This document shows positions 1-25,430 of a stretch of 25,430 nucleotides of DNA, in pieces. Source of the stretch: Streptomyces sp. NRRL S-87 (GTDB lineage Bacteria; Actinomycetota; Actinomycetes; Streptomycetales; Streptomycetaceae); NCBI RefSeq assembly GCF_000719335.1, contig NZ_JOGB01000087.1, positions 1-25,430 on the forward strand, read 5' to 3'. The position numbers were made by a program, and so were the translations under genes. A model generated the notes under the pieces. That model ran no database searches, was not told where the DNA came from, and saw only the letters and a list, made by a program, of their open reading frames with translations. How positions within the stretch are numbered: the first letter of the stretch is position 1; each line of letters opens with the position of its first letter.

Positions 1-205
1 GAGGCGGCCGTCCTCGGGTCGCTGCGGCGTGGTGAGGGTGGCCTGGAGCGGTTGCGGTTGTCGTTGGCCGAGGCGTGGGTGCGGGGTGTGGAGGTGGACT
101 GGGGATCGGTGTTCGAGGGCACCGGGGCCCGTCGGGTCGAGCTGCCCACGTACGCCTTCCAGTCGCAGCGGTACTGGCCGGAGGCGGCTCCCGTGGCGGT
201 GGCGG
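1..205 (+). other. AT C-terminal end of module X
   Basis: Frame 1 reads the last part of an acyltransferase: a helix with [13 protein letters not shown], then [16 protein letters not shown] and QRYW. The same series ends every AT in this window (for example at 4850-4885 and 9640-9682). The active-site serine and the specificity motif lie upstream of the window, so the extender unit cannot be read. Codon choice here is unlike the rest of the window: leucine TTG is used three times within 49-66, and G or T is common in third positions. Confidence 0.85.
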
Positions 206-1060
<855 letters not shown>

Positions 1061-1289
1061 CCGCCCTCCGGCACGCCCTCGACCGCGACGAGACCGCCCT
1101 CACCGTGGTCGACATGGACTGGAAGCGGTTCACGCTCGCCTTCACCGCCGACCGGCCCCGGCCGCTCCTGCTCGAACTCCCGGAGGCCCGGCAGACCGTC
1201 GAGAGCGTGGAACGGGACTCCGTCGAGGACCTGACCGGGGGAGTGCCGCTCGCCCGGCAGCTCGCCGGGCTGCCCGACGTCGAGCAGGA

Positions 1290-1515
1290 GCGGCTGCTGC
1301 TGGACCTGGTGCGCACGGCCGTCGCGGCCGTCCTCGGCCACCCCGACCTGACCTCCGTCGAGGCCGCGCGCGCGTTCAAGGACCTCGGCTTCGACTCCCT
1401 CACCTCCGTCGAGCTGCGCAACCGGCTCGGGGCGGTCAGCGGCCTGAAGCTGCCGGCCAGCCTCGTGTTCGACCACCCCACCCCGGCCGCCGTCGCCGCG
1501 TACCTGCGGGCCGGG
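1290..1515 (+). other. ACP domain of module X
   Basis: The acyl carrier protein is intact in frame 1. It contains [14 protein letters not shown], then [16 protein letters not shown], in which Ser codon 1396-1398 is the phosphopantetheine attachment site, and LVFDHPTP near the end. It would hand the growing chain to the first KS of the next protein through the docking domain that follows. Confidence 0.93.
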
Positions 1516-1545
1516 ATCGTGCCCGACGCGGCCGCGGGCGGCGCG

Positions 1546-1839
1546 CCGCTGCTGGAGGAGCTCGACCGGCTGGAGACCGTCCTGGAGCGCGGGACCTCCG
1601 ACGGCGTCGTCCGGGCACGGGTGACGATGCGTCTCCAGGCGCTGCTGGCGAAGTGGAACGACGGCGGGGGGCCGGGCGCGGGCCCGGCCGGCGGTACGGC
1701 CGCCGGCGACGGCGCGGGGACCGGCCACGGCGGCGCGGAGGGTGCCGCCGGCGACGGGGTGGCGGACGGGGCCGACCTCCTCCGGGACGCCAGCGACGAG
1801 GAACTGTTCGCCTTTATCAACGAGGACCTCGGACGTTAT
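1546..1839 (+). other. C-terminal docking domain of gene 1
   Basis: After the ACP comes an acidic helix ([13 protein letters not shown]), then [11 protein letters not shown], and at the very end a helix [13 protein letters not shown]. This matches the layout of the C-terminal docking domain of gene 2 ([29 protein letters not shown]). Such domains pair with the N-terminal coiled coil of the next PKS, here probably the start of gene 2. The linker before the last helix is unusually long and rich in Gly and Ala (about 1660-1780); gene 2 has a much shorter one. Pairing with gene 2 is inferred from gene order. Confidence 0.8.
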
Positions 1840-1868
1840 TGACGATTCCTCGTCCCACCGGTGAAGAT

Positions 1869-1905
1869 GGCCAGCCCCCTGCTGAATTCGAGCAGGGGGC
1901 TGGCC
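1869..1905 (+). terminator. Perfect 15-bp stem-loop after gene 1
   Basis: GGCCAGCCCCCTGCT at 1869-1883 is exactly complementary to 1891-1905, with a 7-base loop (GAATTCG). It lies 26 bases after the stop codon of gene 1. There is no real U-run after it (CCATTTCG follows), but strong GC hairpins without U-runs are common as terminators in Streptomyces. It probably ends or reduces transcription before gene 2. Being symmetrical, it could also act on antisense transcripts. Confidence 0.75.
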
Positions 1906-2128
1906 CCATTTCGCAGCTCAATGCAGGGGTGCCTAGGGGGCGGCTAGGGGTTGTAGCCGGGATTGCGCCGTCAATAGCCTGCCAATCGAGCGGTCATTCC
2001 GATATCCACGCTCCGGCACGTCGTTCCGATCGGCCGGACCGGACGGCGGAGCGACCTCATCTTCCAATTCGTTCTCGGCTCAGCACAGTATTCCGATGCC
2101 GTCGGCTGCAAATGGGTGGTTGCGTTAC
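1906..2128 (+). promoter_or_regulatory. Leader region of gene 2, candidate promoter
   Basis: This stretch follows the terminator-like hairpin, contains no convincing gene, and is less GC-rich than the coding DNA around it. It holds two CTAGGGG copies (1933-1939 and 1944-1950), a short inverted repeat GGCTA/TAGCC (1942-1946 and 1954-1958), and three TTCCGAT copies (1997-2003, 2024-2030, 2091-2097). I could not identify a convincing -35/-10 pair. A promoter for gene 2 is inferred from the position behind a terminator. Confidence 0.4.
1933..1950 (+). repeat. Direct repeat CTAGGGG with 11-base spacing
   Basis: Two identical heptamers start 11 bases apart, one helical turn. A related AGGGG sits at 1925-1929, ten bases before the matching part of the first copy. 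Heptamer direct repeats at 11-base intervals are the known layout of binding sites for SARP-type activators of Streptomyces antibiotic clusters. CTAGGG also resembles half of the inverted operator bound by PAS-LuxR regulators of polyene clusters. No regulator gene is in the window, so the role is a guess. Confidence 0.3.
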
Positions 2129-17945
<15,817 letters not shown>

Positions 17946-17947
<2 letters not shown>

Positions 17948-18095
17948 CCGGCGCCGGGACGACCGGCGCCGGGACGACCGGCACCGGGACGACCGGCACC
18001 GGGACGACCGCCACCGGGGCGACCGGCGCCAAGGCCTCCGGCACCGGGACCACCGGTCCCGGGACCGGCGGCACCAGGACGACGGGCACCGCGAA
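17946..18095 (+). repeat. 15-base tandem repeat after gene 2, about ten decaying units
   Basis: The unit is GACCGGCGCCGGGAC, starting at the last two bases of the stop codon of gene 2. Units 1 and 2 (17946-17975) are identical, and units 3 and 4 (17976-18005) are identical to each other with one base changed. Units 5-10 drift progressively (for example 18021-18035 and 18036-18050). Many units contain or border self-complementary CCGG, and the first two contain the palindrome CCGGCGCCGG, so the RNA could fold into many alternative hairpins. The repeat fills most of the gap between genes 2 and 3. The function is unknown; it may be slippage debris or an RNA structure that slows or ends transcription. 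Confidence 0.85.
18053..18068 (+). repeat. Perfect 16-base palindrome within the intergenic repeat
   Basis: CCGGTCCCGGGACCGG at 18053-18068 is its own reverse complement. It can also pair in an overlapping way: CCGGGACC a few bases upstream matches GGTCCCGG with a 3-base loop. This could be a protein site or part of a hairpin, but it arises within the GC-rich repeat and may be incidental. Confidence 0.5.
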
Positions 18096-18191
18096 CGGCG
18101 GAGCCCGGACCACCACCTGCGCGGAACGGCCGTGACCGCTCCGACGACCTTGACGAATCTGACCACTTCGAGCACGGGGATGGCGTAAGAC
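18096..18191 (+). promoter_or_regulatory. Leader of gene 3 with ribosome site
   Basis: This short stretch joins the tandem repeat to gene 3. GGGGA at 18176-18180, 11 bases before the ATG, is the likely ribosome binding site. A TTGACG occurs near 18149 but no matching -10 box is evident. Genes 2 and 3 are probably on one transcript, because no simple single terminator hairpin separates them. Confidence 0.45.
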
Positions 18192-18290
18192 ATGGTGAAC
18201 GAGGAGAAGTACCTCGATTACCTCAAGCGGGCGACGGCCGATCTCCGCGAGGCGCGCCGCAAGCTGCGCGAGGTCGAGGAGCGCGACCAG
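18192..18290 (+). other. N-terminal docking domain of gene 3
   Basis: Thirty-three residues precede the [12 protein letters not shown] followed by the charged helix [15 protein letters not shown]. The length and pattern are the same as at the start of gene 2, which supports the chosen ATG. The partner should be the C-terminal helix of gene 2 (17726-17944). Confidence 0.88.
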
Positions 18291-21200
18291 GAACCGATCG
18301 CGATCGTGGCGATGAGCTGCCGCTACCCCGGCGGCGTCGACACGCCCGAGGCGCTGTGGGAGCTCGTCGCCGGCGGCCGGGACGCCGCCACGCCGTACCC
18401 CGCCGACCGGGGCTGGCCGCAGGAGGTCCTCTTCGACCCCGACCCGGACAGCGGCATCGACGCGTACGAGCAGGTGGGCGGATTCCTGCACGACGCCCAC
18501 CACTTCGACCCCGGCTTCTTCGGGATCTCCCCGCGCGAGGCCCTCGCCATGGACCCGCAGCAGCGGCTCCTGCTCGAGACCTCGTGGGAGGCCTTCGAAC
18601 GGGCCGGCATCGACCCGACCTCGCTGCGCGGCAGCCGCACCGGCGTCTTCGCGGGCCTGATGTACCACGACTACGCCGCCCGGCTGTTCAGCGTCCCCGA
18701 GGAGATCGAGGGCTTCCTCGGCAACGGCAGCTCCGGCAGCATCGCCTCCGGCCGGATCGCCTACACGCTCGGGCTCGAGGGCCCGGCCGTCACCGTCGAC
18801 ACGGCCTGCTCCTCCTCCCTCGTCGCCGTCCACCTCGCCGCCCGGGCCCTGCGCAGCGGCGAGTGCACCCTCGCCCTGGCGGGCGGCGTCACCGTCATGT
18901 CGACACCCGGCACGTTCACCGAGTTCAGCCGCCACCGCGGCCTGGCCGGCGACGGCCGCTGCAAGTCCTTCGCGGCCGCCGCCGACGGCACCGGCTGGGG
19001 CGAGGGCGCGGGCATGCTCGTCCTGGAGCGGCTCTCCGCCGCCCGCGCCAACGGGCACCCGGTCCTCGCCGTCATCCGCGGCTCCGCCGTCAACCAGGAC
19101 GGCGCGAGCAGCGGCCTCACCGCCCCCAACGGCCCCTCCCAGCAGCGCGTCATCCGCGACGCGCTGGCCGGCGCCGGCCTCTCGCCCGCCCAGATCGACG
19201 CCGTGGAGGCCCACGGCACCGGTACCACGCTCGGCGACCCGATCGAGGCGCAGGCGCTGCTGGCGACCTACGGGCAGGACCGCCCCGCCGACCGGCCGCT
19301 GCTGCTCGGCTCGATCAAGTCCAACATCGGGCACACCCAGGCCGCCGCCGGCGTCGCGGGCATCATCAAGATGGTCATGGCGATGCGCCACGGCACGCTG
19401 CCCAGGACCCTGCACGTCGACCGGCCCACGCCGAACGTCGACTGGACGGAGGGCGCCGTACGGCTGCTCACCGAACCGGTGCCGTGGCCCGAGACCGGGG
19501 CCCCGCGGCGGGCCGGCGTCTCCTCGTTCGGCATCAGCGGCACCAACGCCCACACCGTCATCGAGCAGGCGCCGGAAGACACGGGGACCCCCGACTCCGC
19601 AGCGGCCCCGGAGCTCCCCGGTGCGGAGCCGCCGGCCGGCCCGGCCGCCGCCCGGACGGACCGTGCCCCCGTGCCCCCGCTGTGGACCCTCTCGGCCAAG
19701 TCCCCGGCCGCCCTGCGCGCCCAGGCCCGGAAGCTGCACGCGCACCTGACGGCCCACCCCGGACTGCGCGCCGGGGACGTGGCCCACTCGCTCGCGAGCG
19801 GACGCACCGCCTTCGACCACCGGGCGGTCCTGACGGCCGCCGACGGGACCGCACTCCTGCGCGCCCTGGAGTCCCTCGCCGACCTCGGTCCGGAGGACTC
19901 CGCCCCCGGCGTCACCCGGGGCCGCCCGGTCGCCGGGAAGCTGGCCTTCCTGTTCACCGGCCAGGGCAGCCAGCGCCCGGGGGCGGGACATGACCTGTAC
20001 GCGGCGCACCCGGTGTTCGCCGCCGCGCTGGACGGGATCTGCGAGCGGTTCGACGCACACCTGGAACTGCCCCTGCGCCAGGTCCTGTTCGGCACCGACG
20101 CCGACATGCTGGACCGGACGGAGTACGCCCAGCCGGCCCTGTTCGCGGTCGAGGTGGCGCTGTTCCGGCTGCTGGAGTCGTGGGGCGTGACACCGGACTT
20201 CGTGTCCGGCCACTCCATCGGCGAGATCGCCGCCGCCCACGTGGCCGGCGTGTTCTCCCTGGACGACGCCTGCACCCTGGTCGCGGCCCGCGGGCGGCTG
20301 ATGCAGGCGCTCCCGGCGGGTGGTGTGATGATCGCGGTCCAGGCCTCCGAGGCGGAGGTCGCGCCGCTGCTCACCGAGGGCGTGGGCATCGCCGCGGTCA
20401 ACGGTCCGCAGTCGGTGGTCGTCTCCGGCGACGAGGCCGCGGCGGTCGCGGTCGCCGATGCCTTCGAGGCGCAGGGTCGCAAGACCAGGCGTCTGGCGGT
20501 CAGCCACGCCTTCCACTCGCCGCACATGGACGGCATGCTCGACGCCTTCCGGGAGGTCGCGGAGGGCCTGGCGTACGCCGCCCCCCGGATCCCGGTCGTC
20601 TCGAACCTCACCGGCGCGGTGGTCACCGACGAGATGGGCTCCGCCGACTTCTGGGTCCGGCACGTCCGCGAGGCCGTCCGCTTCCTCCACCGCCGCCTTC
20701 GTACCCGTCCTGCGCACCGGCCGGCCCGAGGCCGAGACCCTGGCCGCCGCCCTCGCCCGGCTGCACGTCCGCGGCACCGCCGTCGACTGGGACGCCTACC
20801 ACGCCGGCACCGGCGCCCGCCGCGTCGACCTGCCCACGTACGCCTTCCAGCGCGAGCCCTACTGGCTCGACGCCGGACGCCCCGCCACCGACCTCTCCGC
20901 CGCCGGCCTGGGCGCCGCCGGACACCCCTTGCTCGGCGCCGCCGTCGCCCTCGCCGGCCTCGACGGCGTCCTGTGCACCGGCCGGCTCTCGCTCGACACC
21001 CACCCCTGGCTCGCCGAACACGTCGTCCTGGGATCCGCCGTACTGCCCGGCAGCGCCTTCGTGGAGCTGGCCGTCCGGGCGGGCGACCAGGTGGGCTGCG
21101 ACCTCCTGGAGGAACTCACCCTCCACGCGCCGCTCGTGCTCCCCGAGACCGGCGGCGTCCAGGTGCAGCTGTGGGTCGGGGCCCCCGACGCCACCGGCCG

Positions 21201-24200
21201 CCGCACCCTCGGCGTGCACTCCCGACCCGAGCCCGCCGACGGCGCCGCTGCCGGCGCCGACGCGGCCGACCCGGCGTGGACCCGGCACGCGGAGGGCGTC
21301 CTCGCGACGGGCGCCCCCCAACCGTCCTTCGCCCCCGGAGCCTGGCCGCCGGCCGACGCCGTCCCGCTGCCCGTCGACGGACTGTACGCCGGGCTCGCCG
21401 AGGCCGGGCTGGACTACGGCCCCGCCTTCCGGGGCGTCCGGGCTGCCTGGACCAGCGGTGACGCGACCTACGTCGAGATCGAGCCGGCCGTTGGACCCGA
21501 GCCCGGGACGGACCGGTTCGGCCTGCACCCCGCCCTGCTCGACGCCGCCCTGCACACCATCGGCCTCGCCGGACTCGTCGAGGACGCCGGCGGCGCCCGA
21601 CTGCCGTTCTCCTGGTCCGGGGTGGCCCTGCACGCCGCGGGCGCCGCCACCCTGCGCGTACGGCTGTCCAAGGCCGGACCCGACACGGTGTCGCTGGCCC
21701 TGGCCGACGGCGCCGGGGCGCCCGTCGCCGACATCGCCGCACTGACGCTGCGCACCGTGTCGCCCGAGCACCTCGACGCGGGCCCGGGCGGGCCCCGCGA
21801 CCACCTCTTCCACGTGGACTGGACGCCGTTCACCCTCCCCGCCCCCGGCACGCCGCAGGCGCCGGCGCTCGTCCTCGACGGGCCGGCCGCCGCCCAGGCG
21901 CTGGCCGCGGCCCTCGACTCCGGCACCCCCGCGCCGGGCACCGTCGCGGTCCACCTGCCGGCCGCGCCCGCACTCACCCCCGAAGCCGTGCACGGGGCCG
22001 CGCACGACGCGCTCCACCTGCTGCGGACCTGGCTCGCCGACGACCGCCTCGCCGACAGCCGGCTCGTGCTCCTCACCCGGGGCGCGGTGCCGGTCCGTAC
22101 CGGCGACGGCGCGGCCGACCCGGTGGCCGCCGCCGTCCGGGGCCTGGTGCGCTCGGCGCAGTCCGAGCACCCGGGCCGCTTCGTCCTCCTCGACACCGAC
22201 GTACCGCCCGGCGAACTCCCCGGATCCGTCCTCGACGCCGTCCTGGCGTCCCAGGAACCGGAGGTCGCCCTGCGCGCGGGCACGGCGCACGCCCCCCGCC
22301 TGGCCCGGACGCCCGCCGGCAGCGGCACCGGCACCCCGGTCGGGGCGCCCGCCCACGACGCCGACGGCACGGTCCTGGTCACCGGCGCGTCCGGCACCCT
22401 CGGCCGGCTCGTCGCCCGGCACCTCGTGGCCGAGCGCGGCGTGCGGCACCTGCTGCTCCTGAGCCGCCGCGGGGCCACGGCGCCCGGCGCCGGGGACCTG
22501 ACGCGCGACCTGACCGACCTGGGCGCCGAGGTCACCTGGGCGGCCTGCGACGCCGCGGACCGCGAAGCGCTGGCCGCCGTCCTGGCCGGCATCCCGGCCG
22601 AGCACCCGCTGACGGGCGTGGTCCACACGGCCGGCGTCCTGGACGACGGCGTCGTCGACTCCCTCACCCCGCAACGCCTGGACTCCGTCCTGCGGCCCAA
22701 GGCCGACGCCGCCCTCCACCTGCACGAGCTGACCCGCGACGCCGACCTGTCGGCCTTCGTGCTGTTCTCCTCCGCCGCGGGCGTGTTCGGCGCGCCCGGC
22801 CAGGGCAACTACGCCGCCGCCAACTCCTTCCTGGACGCCCTCGCGCAGCACCGCCGCGCCCACGGGCTCCCGGCCCTCTCCCTGGCCTGGGGCCTGTGGG
22901 AGGACGCCGACGGCATGGCGGGCGCCCTCGACGGGACCGCCCTGGAACGCATGCGGCGCGGCGGGGTCCAGGGACTCACGGCCGCCGACGGCCTCGCCCT
23001 CCTCGACCTCGCCGACACCCTCGCCGCGGCCGGGACCACGGCGGCCGCGGCCGCGGCGGGCGGTGCCGCGGCCGGGCACGGCGACGACGGCGCCGCCGGC
23101 CGGGCCCACCTCGTGCCGATGCGGCTGGCCCTGCCCGCCACCGGCCCGGGCGTGCACCCGCTGCTGCGCGGCCTGGTCCGTACGCCCGTACGGCGCACCG
23201 CCGCCGGCCCCGCGACCGACAGCCGGATCCGGACGGAGCCGTCCGGCCTGGAACAGAGCCTGCGCGGCCTCGACGCCGCGGGGCGGGAGAAGCTGCTCCT
23301 CGACCTCGTCCGGGGCCACGTGGCCGGTGTCCTCGGCCACGGCACGCCCGACGCCGTCGAGCCCGAACAGGCCTTCAGCGAGCTGGGCTTCGACTCCCTC
23401 ACCGCCGTCGAGCTCCGCAACCGCGTCGGCGCGGCCGCCGGCCGCCGCCTCCCCGCCACGCTGATCTTCGACTACCCGACGTCGCTGGCCCTCGCCCGCC
23501 ACCTGGCCGTCGCACTCGGCGGGGACGACGACCGCCCGCCCCGCACGGCGGCCGTCACGGCGCACGCCGCGCCGGCCGGTGCCGACGACCCGATCGCCAT
23601 CGTCGCGATGAGCTGCCGCTACCCCGGCGGCGTCACCACCCCCGAGGAGCTGTGGCGGTTGCTGGAGGGCGGCGGCGACGCCATCACCGGCTTCCCTGCC
23701 GACCGCGGCTGGGACGTCGAGACCCTGTACCACCCCGACCCCGACCACCCCGGCACCTCCTACACCCGCCACGGCGGCTTCCTGCACGACGTCGCCGGGT
23801 TCGATCCGGCGTTCTTCGGGATCAGCCCGCGCGACGCCGTCGGCACCGACCCCCAGCAGCGGCTGCTGCTGGAGACCACCTGGGAGGCCTTCGAGCGGGC
23901 CGGTATCGACCCCGCCGACGTGCGCGGCAGCCGCACCGGTGTCTTCGCCGGCGTGATGTACCACGACTACGCCGCGCTGCTGGAGCGGTCCACCGACGGC
24001 GCGGACGGCTCGCTGGGGTCCGGCAGCACCGGCAGCATCGCCTCCGGCCGCATCTCGTACACCTTCGGCCTCGAAGGCCCCGCCGTCACCATCGACACCG
24101 CGTGCTCGTCCTCACTGGTCGCCCTCCACATGGCCGCCCAGGCCCTGCGCAGCGGCGAATGCGACCTGGCCCTCGCGGGCGGCGTCACCGTCATGGCCAC

Positions 24201-25430
24201 CCCCGGCACCTTCGTCGGCTTCAGCCGCCAGCGCGGCCTCTCCGCGGACGGCCGCTGCCGCGCCTTCTCCGCCGACGCCGACGGCACCGGCTGGGGCGAG
24301 GGCGTGGGCATGCTGCTCGTCGAGCGCCTGTCGGACGCCCGCCGCAACGGCCATCCGGTCCTGGCGGTGGTGCGCGGCTCGGCGATCAACCAGGACGGTG
24401 CGAGCAACGGCCTCACCGCCCCCAACGGTCCGTCCCAGCAGCGCGTCATCCGCGCCGCGCTCGCGAGCGCCGGCCTGGCGGCCGCCGACGTCGACGCCGT
24501 CGAGGGCCACGGCACCGGCACGACCCTCGGCGACCCGATCGAGGCGCAGGCCCTCCTCGCCACCTACGGACAGGACCGCCCCGCCGACCGACCGCTCCAC
24601 CTCGGCTCCATCAAGTCGAACCTCGGCCACACCCAGGCCGCCGCCGGCGTCGCCGGCGTCATCAAGATGGTGCTGGCCATGCAGCACGGCGTCCTGCCCC
24701 GCACCCTGCACGCCGACCGGTCCTCGCCGCACGTCGACTGGTCGCAGGGCGCCGTCAGCCTGCTCACCGAGCCCGTGCCGTGGCCCCGGACGGGCCGCCC
24801 GCGCCGGGCCGGGGTCTCCTCGTTCGGCATCAGCGGCACCAACGCCCACACGATCATCGAGCAGGCGCCGACCGCCGAGGACCCCGCCCCGGACCAGGCC
24901 CCCGAACCCGCGCCGGCCGAGGCCGTGCTCCCACTGCCCCTGCCCCGGCCCTTGCCCCTGCGCCTCGCCGGGCGCACGGCGGAGGCGCTCGCCGACCAGG
25001 CCGGAGCCCTGCGCGCGCACCTGGACCGCCGCCCCGACCTGGCGCTCGCGGACCTCGCCCGCTCCCTGGCCACCACCCGCGCCGCCTTCGACCACCGCGC
25101 GGTGGTCGTGGCGACGGACCGCGCCTCGGCCGCCACCGCCCTCGACGCCCTCGCCGCCGGCCGCACGGCAGCGGGACTGCTCCGGGGCACGGTCGCCAGG
25201 AGCGCCGGGACGGCGTTCCTGTTCACCGGTCAGGGCAGTCAGCGGCTCGGTATGGGGCGTGAGTTGTACGCGGCCCAGCCGGTGTTCGCGGCGGCGTTGG
25301 ACGCGGTGTGCGCGTCCTGTCGCTGGCCGATGCCTGCGAACTCGTTGCGGCGCGCGGCCGGTTGATGCAGGCGCTGCCGACCGGCGGCGTGATGATCGCG
25401 GTCCAGGCCTCCGAGGCGGAGGTCGTGCCA
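18192..25430 (+). CDS. Gene 3: 5' part of the next modular type I PKS, with two frame breaks as read
   Basis: This gene continues past the window. It starts with ATG at 18192 ([11 protein letters not shown], a docking helix), then module D (KS-AT-DH-KR-ACP) and the KS and part of the AT of module E. Frame 3 is used to about 20687, frame 1 to about 25313, then frame 3 again to the end. At the first join about 38 residues of the AT C-terminal part are missing; at the second about 68 residues including the AT active site. Everything else reads as intact, active PKS. The most likely explanation is lost sequence in the assembly; otherwise the protein would stop after module D's AT. It should receive its substrate from gene 2. 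Confidence 0.88.
18291..23515 (+). other. Module D: KS-AT-DH-KR-ACP, malonyl, double-bond-forming if intact
   Basis: The KS (residues 34-459 of gene 3) has Cys206, His341 and His381. The AT starts at residue 586 with Ser675 in GHSIGE and HAFH at 772-775, giving malonyl-CoA; it is cut near 20687 and resumes in frame 1 at AAFVPVLR, ending at YWLD (about 20868). The DH starts at 20923, with its His codon at 21019-21021 in a full HxxxGxxxxP motif ([10 protein letters not shown]) and Asp/His at 21541 and 21553. The KR has [10 protein letters not shown] at about 22378, LDD at 22639-22647, Ser at 22771 and Tyr at 22810. The ACP Ser codon is 23395-23397 in LGFDSL. The module's chemistry matches modules B and C. 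Confidence 0.88.
23587..25430 (+). other. Module E: KS and partial, broken AT
   Basis: The KS (23587-24864) is complete, with Cys codon 24103 in DTACSSS, His 24508 in HGTGTT and His 24628 in NLGH. It has small differences from the others: [12 protein letters not shown] instead of [12 protein letters not shown], and VEGHGTGT instead of VEAHGTGT. A Pro-rich linker follows. The AT starts with FLFTGQGSQ at 25216, breaks near 25313, and resumes in frame 3 with [19 protein letters not shown] to the window end. The missing piece includes the GHSxGE active-site serine, and the HAFH position lies beyond the window, so the extender unit is unknown. Confidence 0.88.

Noticed and set aside
2096..2128. 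An earlier start for gene 2 at ATG 2096
   Set aside because: It adds 11 residues unlike any docking domain start, has no upstream ribosome site, and overlaps a leader repeat. ATG 2129 gives the standard MANEE start.
20623..23964. Long minus-strand frames opposite gene 3 (also 17826-20777)
   Set aside because: Same explanation as for the antisense frame of gene 2: shadow frames of high-GC coding DNA without domains or plausible starts.
25314..25430. A trans-AT type module E, suggested by the missing AT active site
   Set aside because: Clear AT sequence remains on both sides of the gap, and five other sites in the window show the same kind of loss, so missing sequence is the simpler reading.

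Overview
The window is very GC-rich, with C strongly preferred at third codon positions. It is filled end to end by type I modular polyketide synthase (PKS) genes, all on the + strand. This fits an actinomycete, most likely Streptomyces. I see no tRNA, rRNA, CRISPR array, insertion sequence, loading module, thioesterase or tailoring gene, so the window lies in the middle of an assembly line.

Layout. (1) 1-1842: the 3' end of a PKS gene, called gene 1 here. It holds the tail of an AT, a ketoreductase broken by several frame-changing gaps, an intact ACP and a C-terminal docking domain (module X). (2) 1843-2128: an intergenic region with a perfect 15-bp stem-loop resembling a terminator, followed by a less GC-rich stretch with short repeats that may hold a promoter. 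(3) 2129-17947: gene 2, an intact 5272-residue, three-module PKS: module A (KS-AT-KR-ACP), module B (KS-AT-DH-KR-ACP), module C (KS-AT-DH-KR-ACP), with docking domains at both ends. (4) 17948-18191: an intergenic region occupied largely by a decaying 15-bp tandem repeat. (5) 18192-25430: gene 3, the start of the next PKS, with module D (KS-AT-DH-KR-ACP) and then the KS and part of the AT of module E. The reading frame breaks near 20687 and near 25313.

How it works together. The four ATs readable at the specificity site (A-D) carry the malonyl-type HAFH motif, and all four readable KRs (A-D) have the LDD signature of B-type KRs. By colinearity, A adds an unbranched hydroxylated C2 unit and B, C and D each add an unbranched double bond. 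The expected segment is a hydroxyl followed by a conjugated triene, with a second hydroxyl before it if module X's KR is really intact. This pattern suits a polyene-type polyketide. I cannot name the cluster.

Main caution. Six sites (about 205, 830, 935, 1045, 20687 and 25313) look as if roughly 100-205 bases of conserved PKS sequence are missing, each with a frame change, while the flanking frames stay open. Collapsed or missed sequence in the assembly of near-identical modules is the simplest explanation; real decay or recombination is the alternative. Apart from this the region looks like an ordinary, though large, modular PKS rather than a new class of system.
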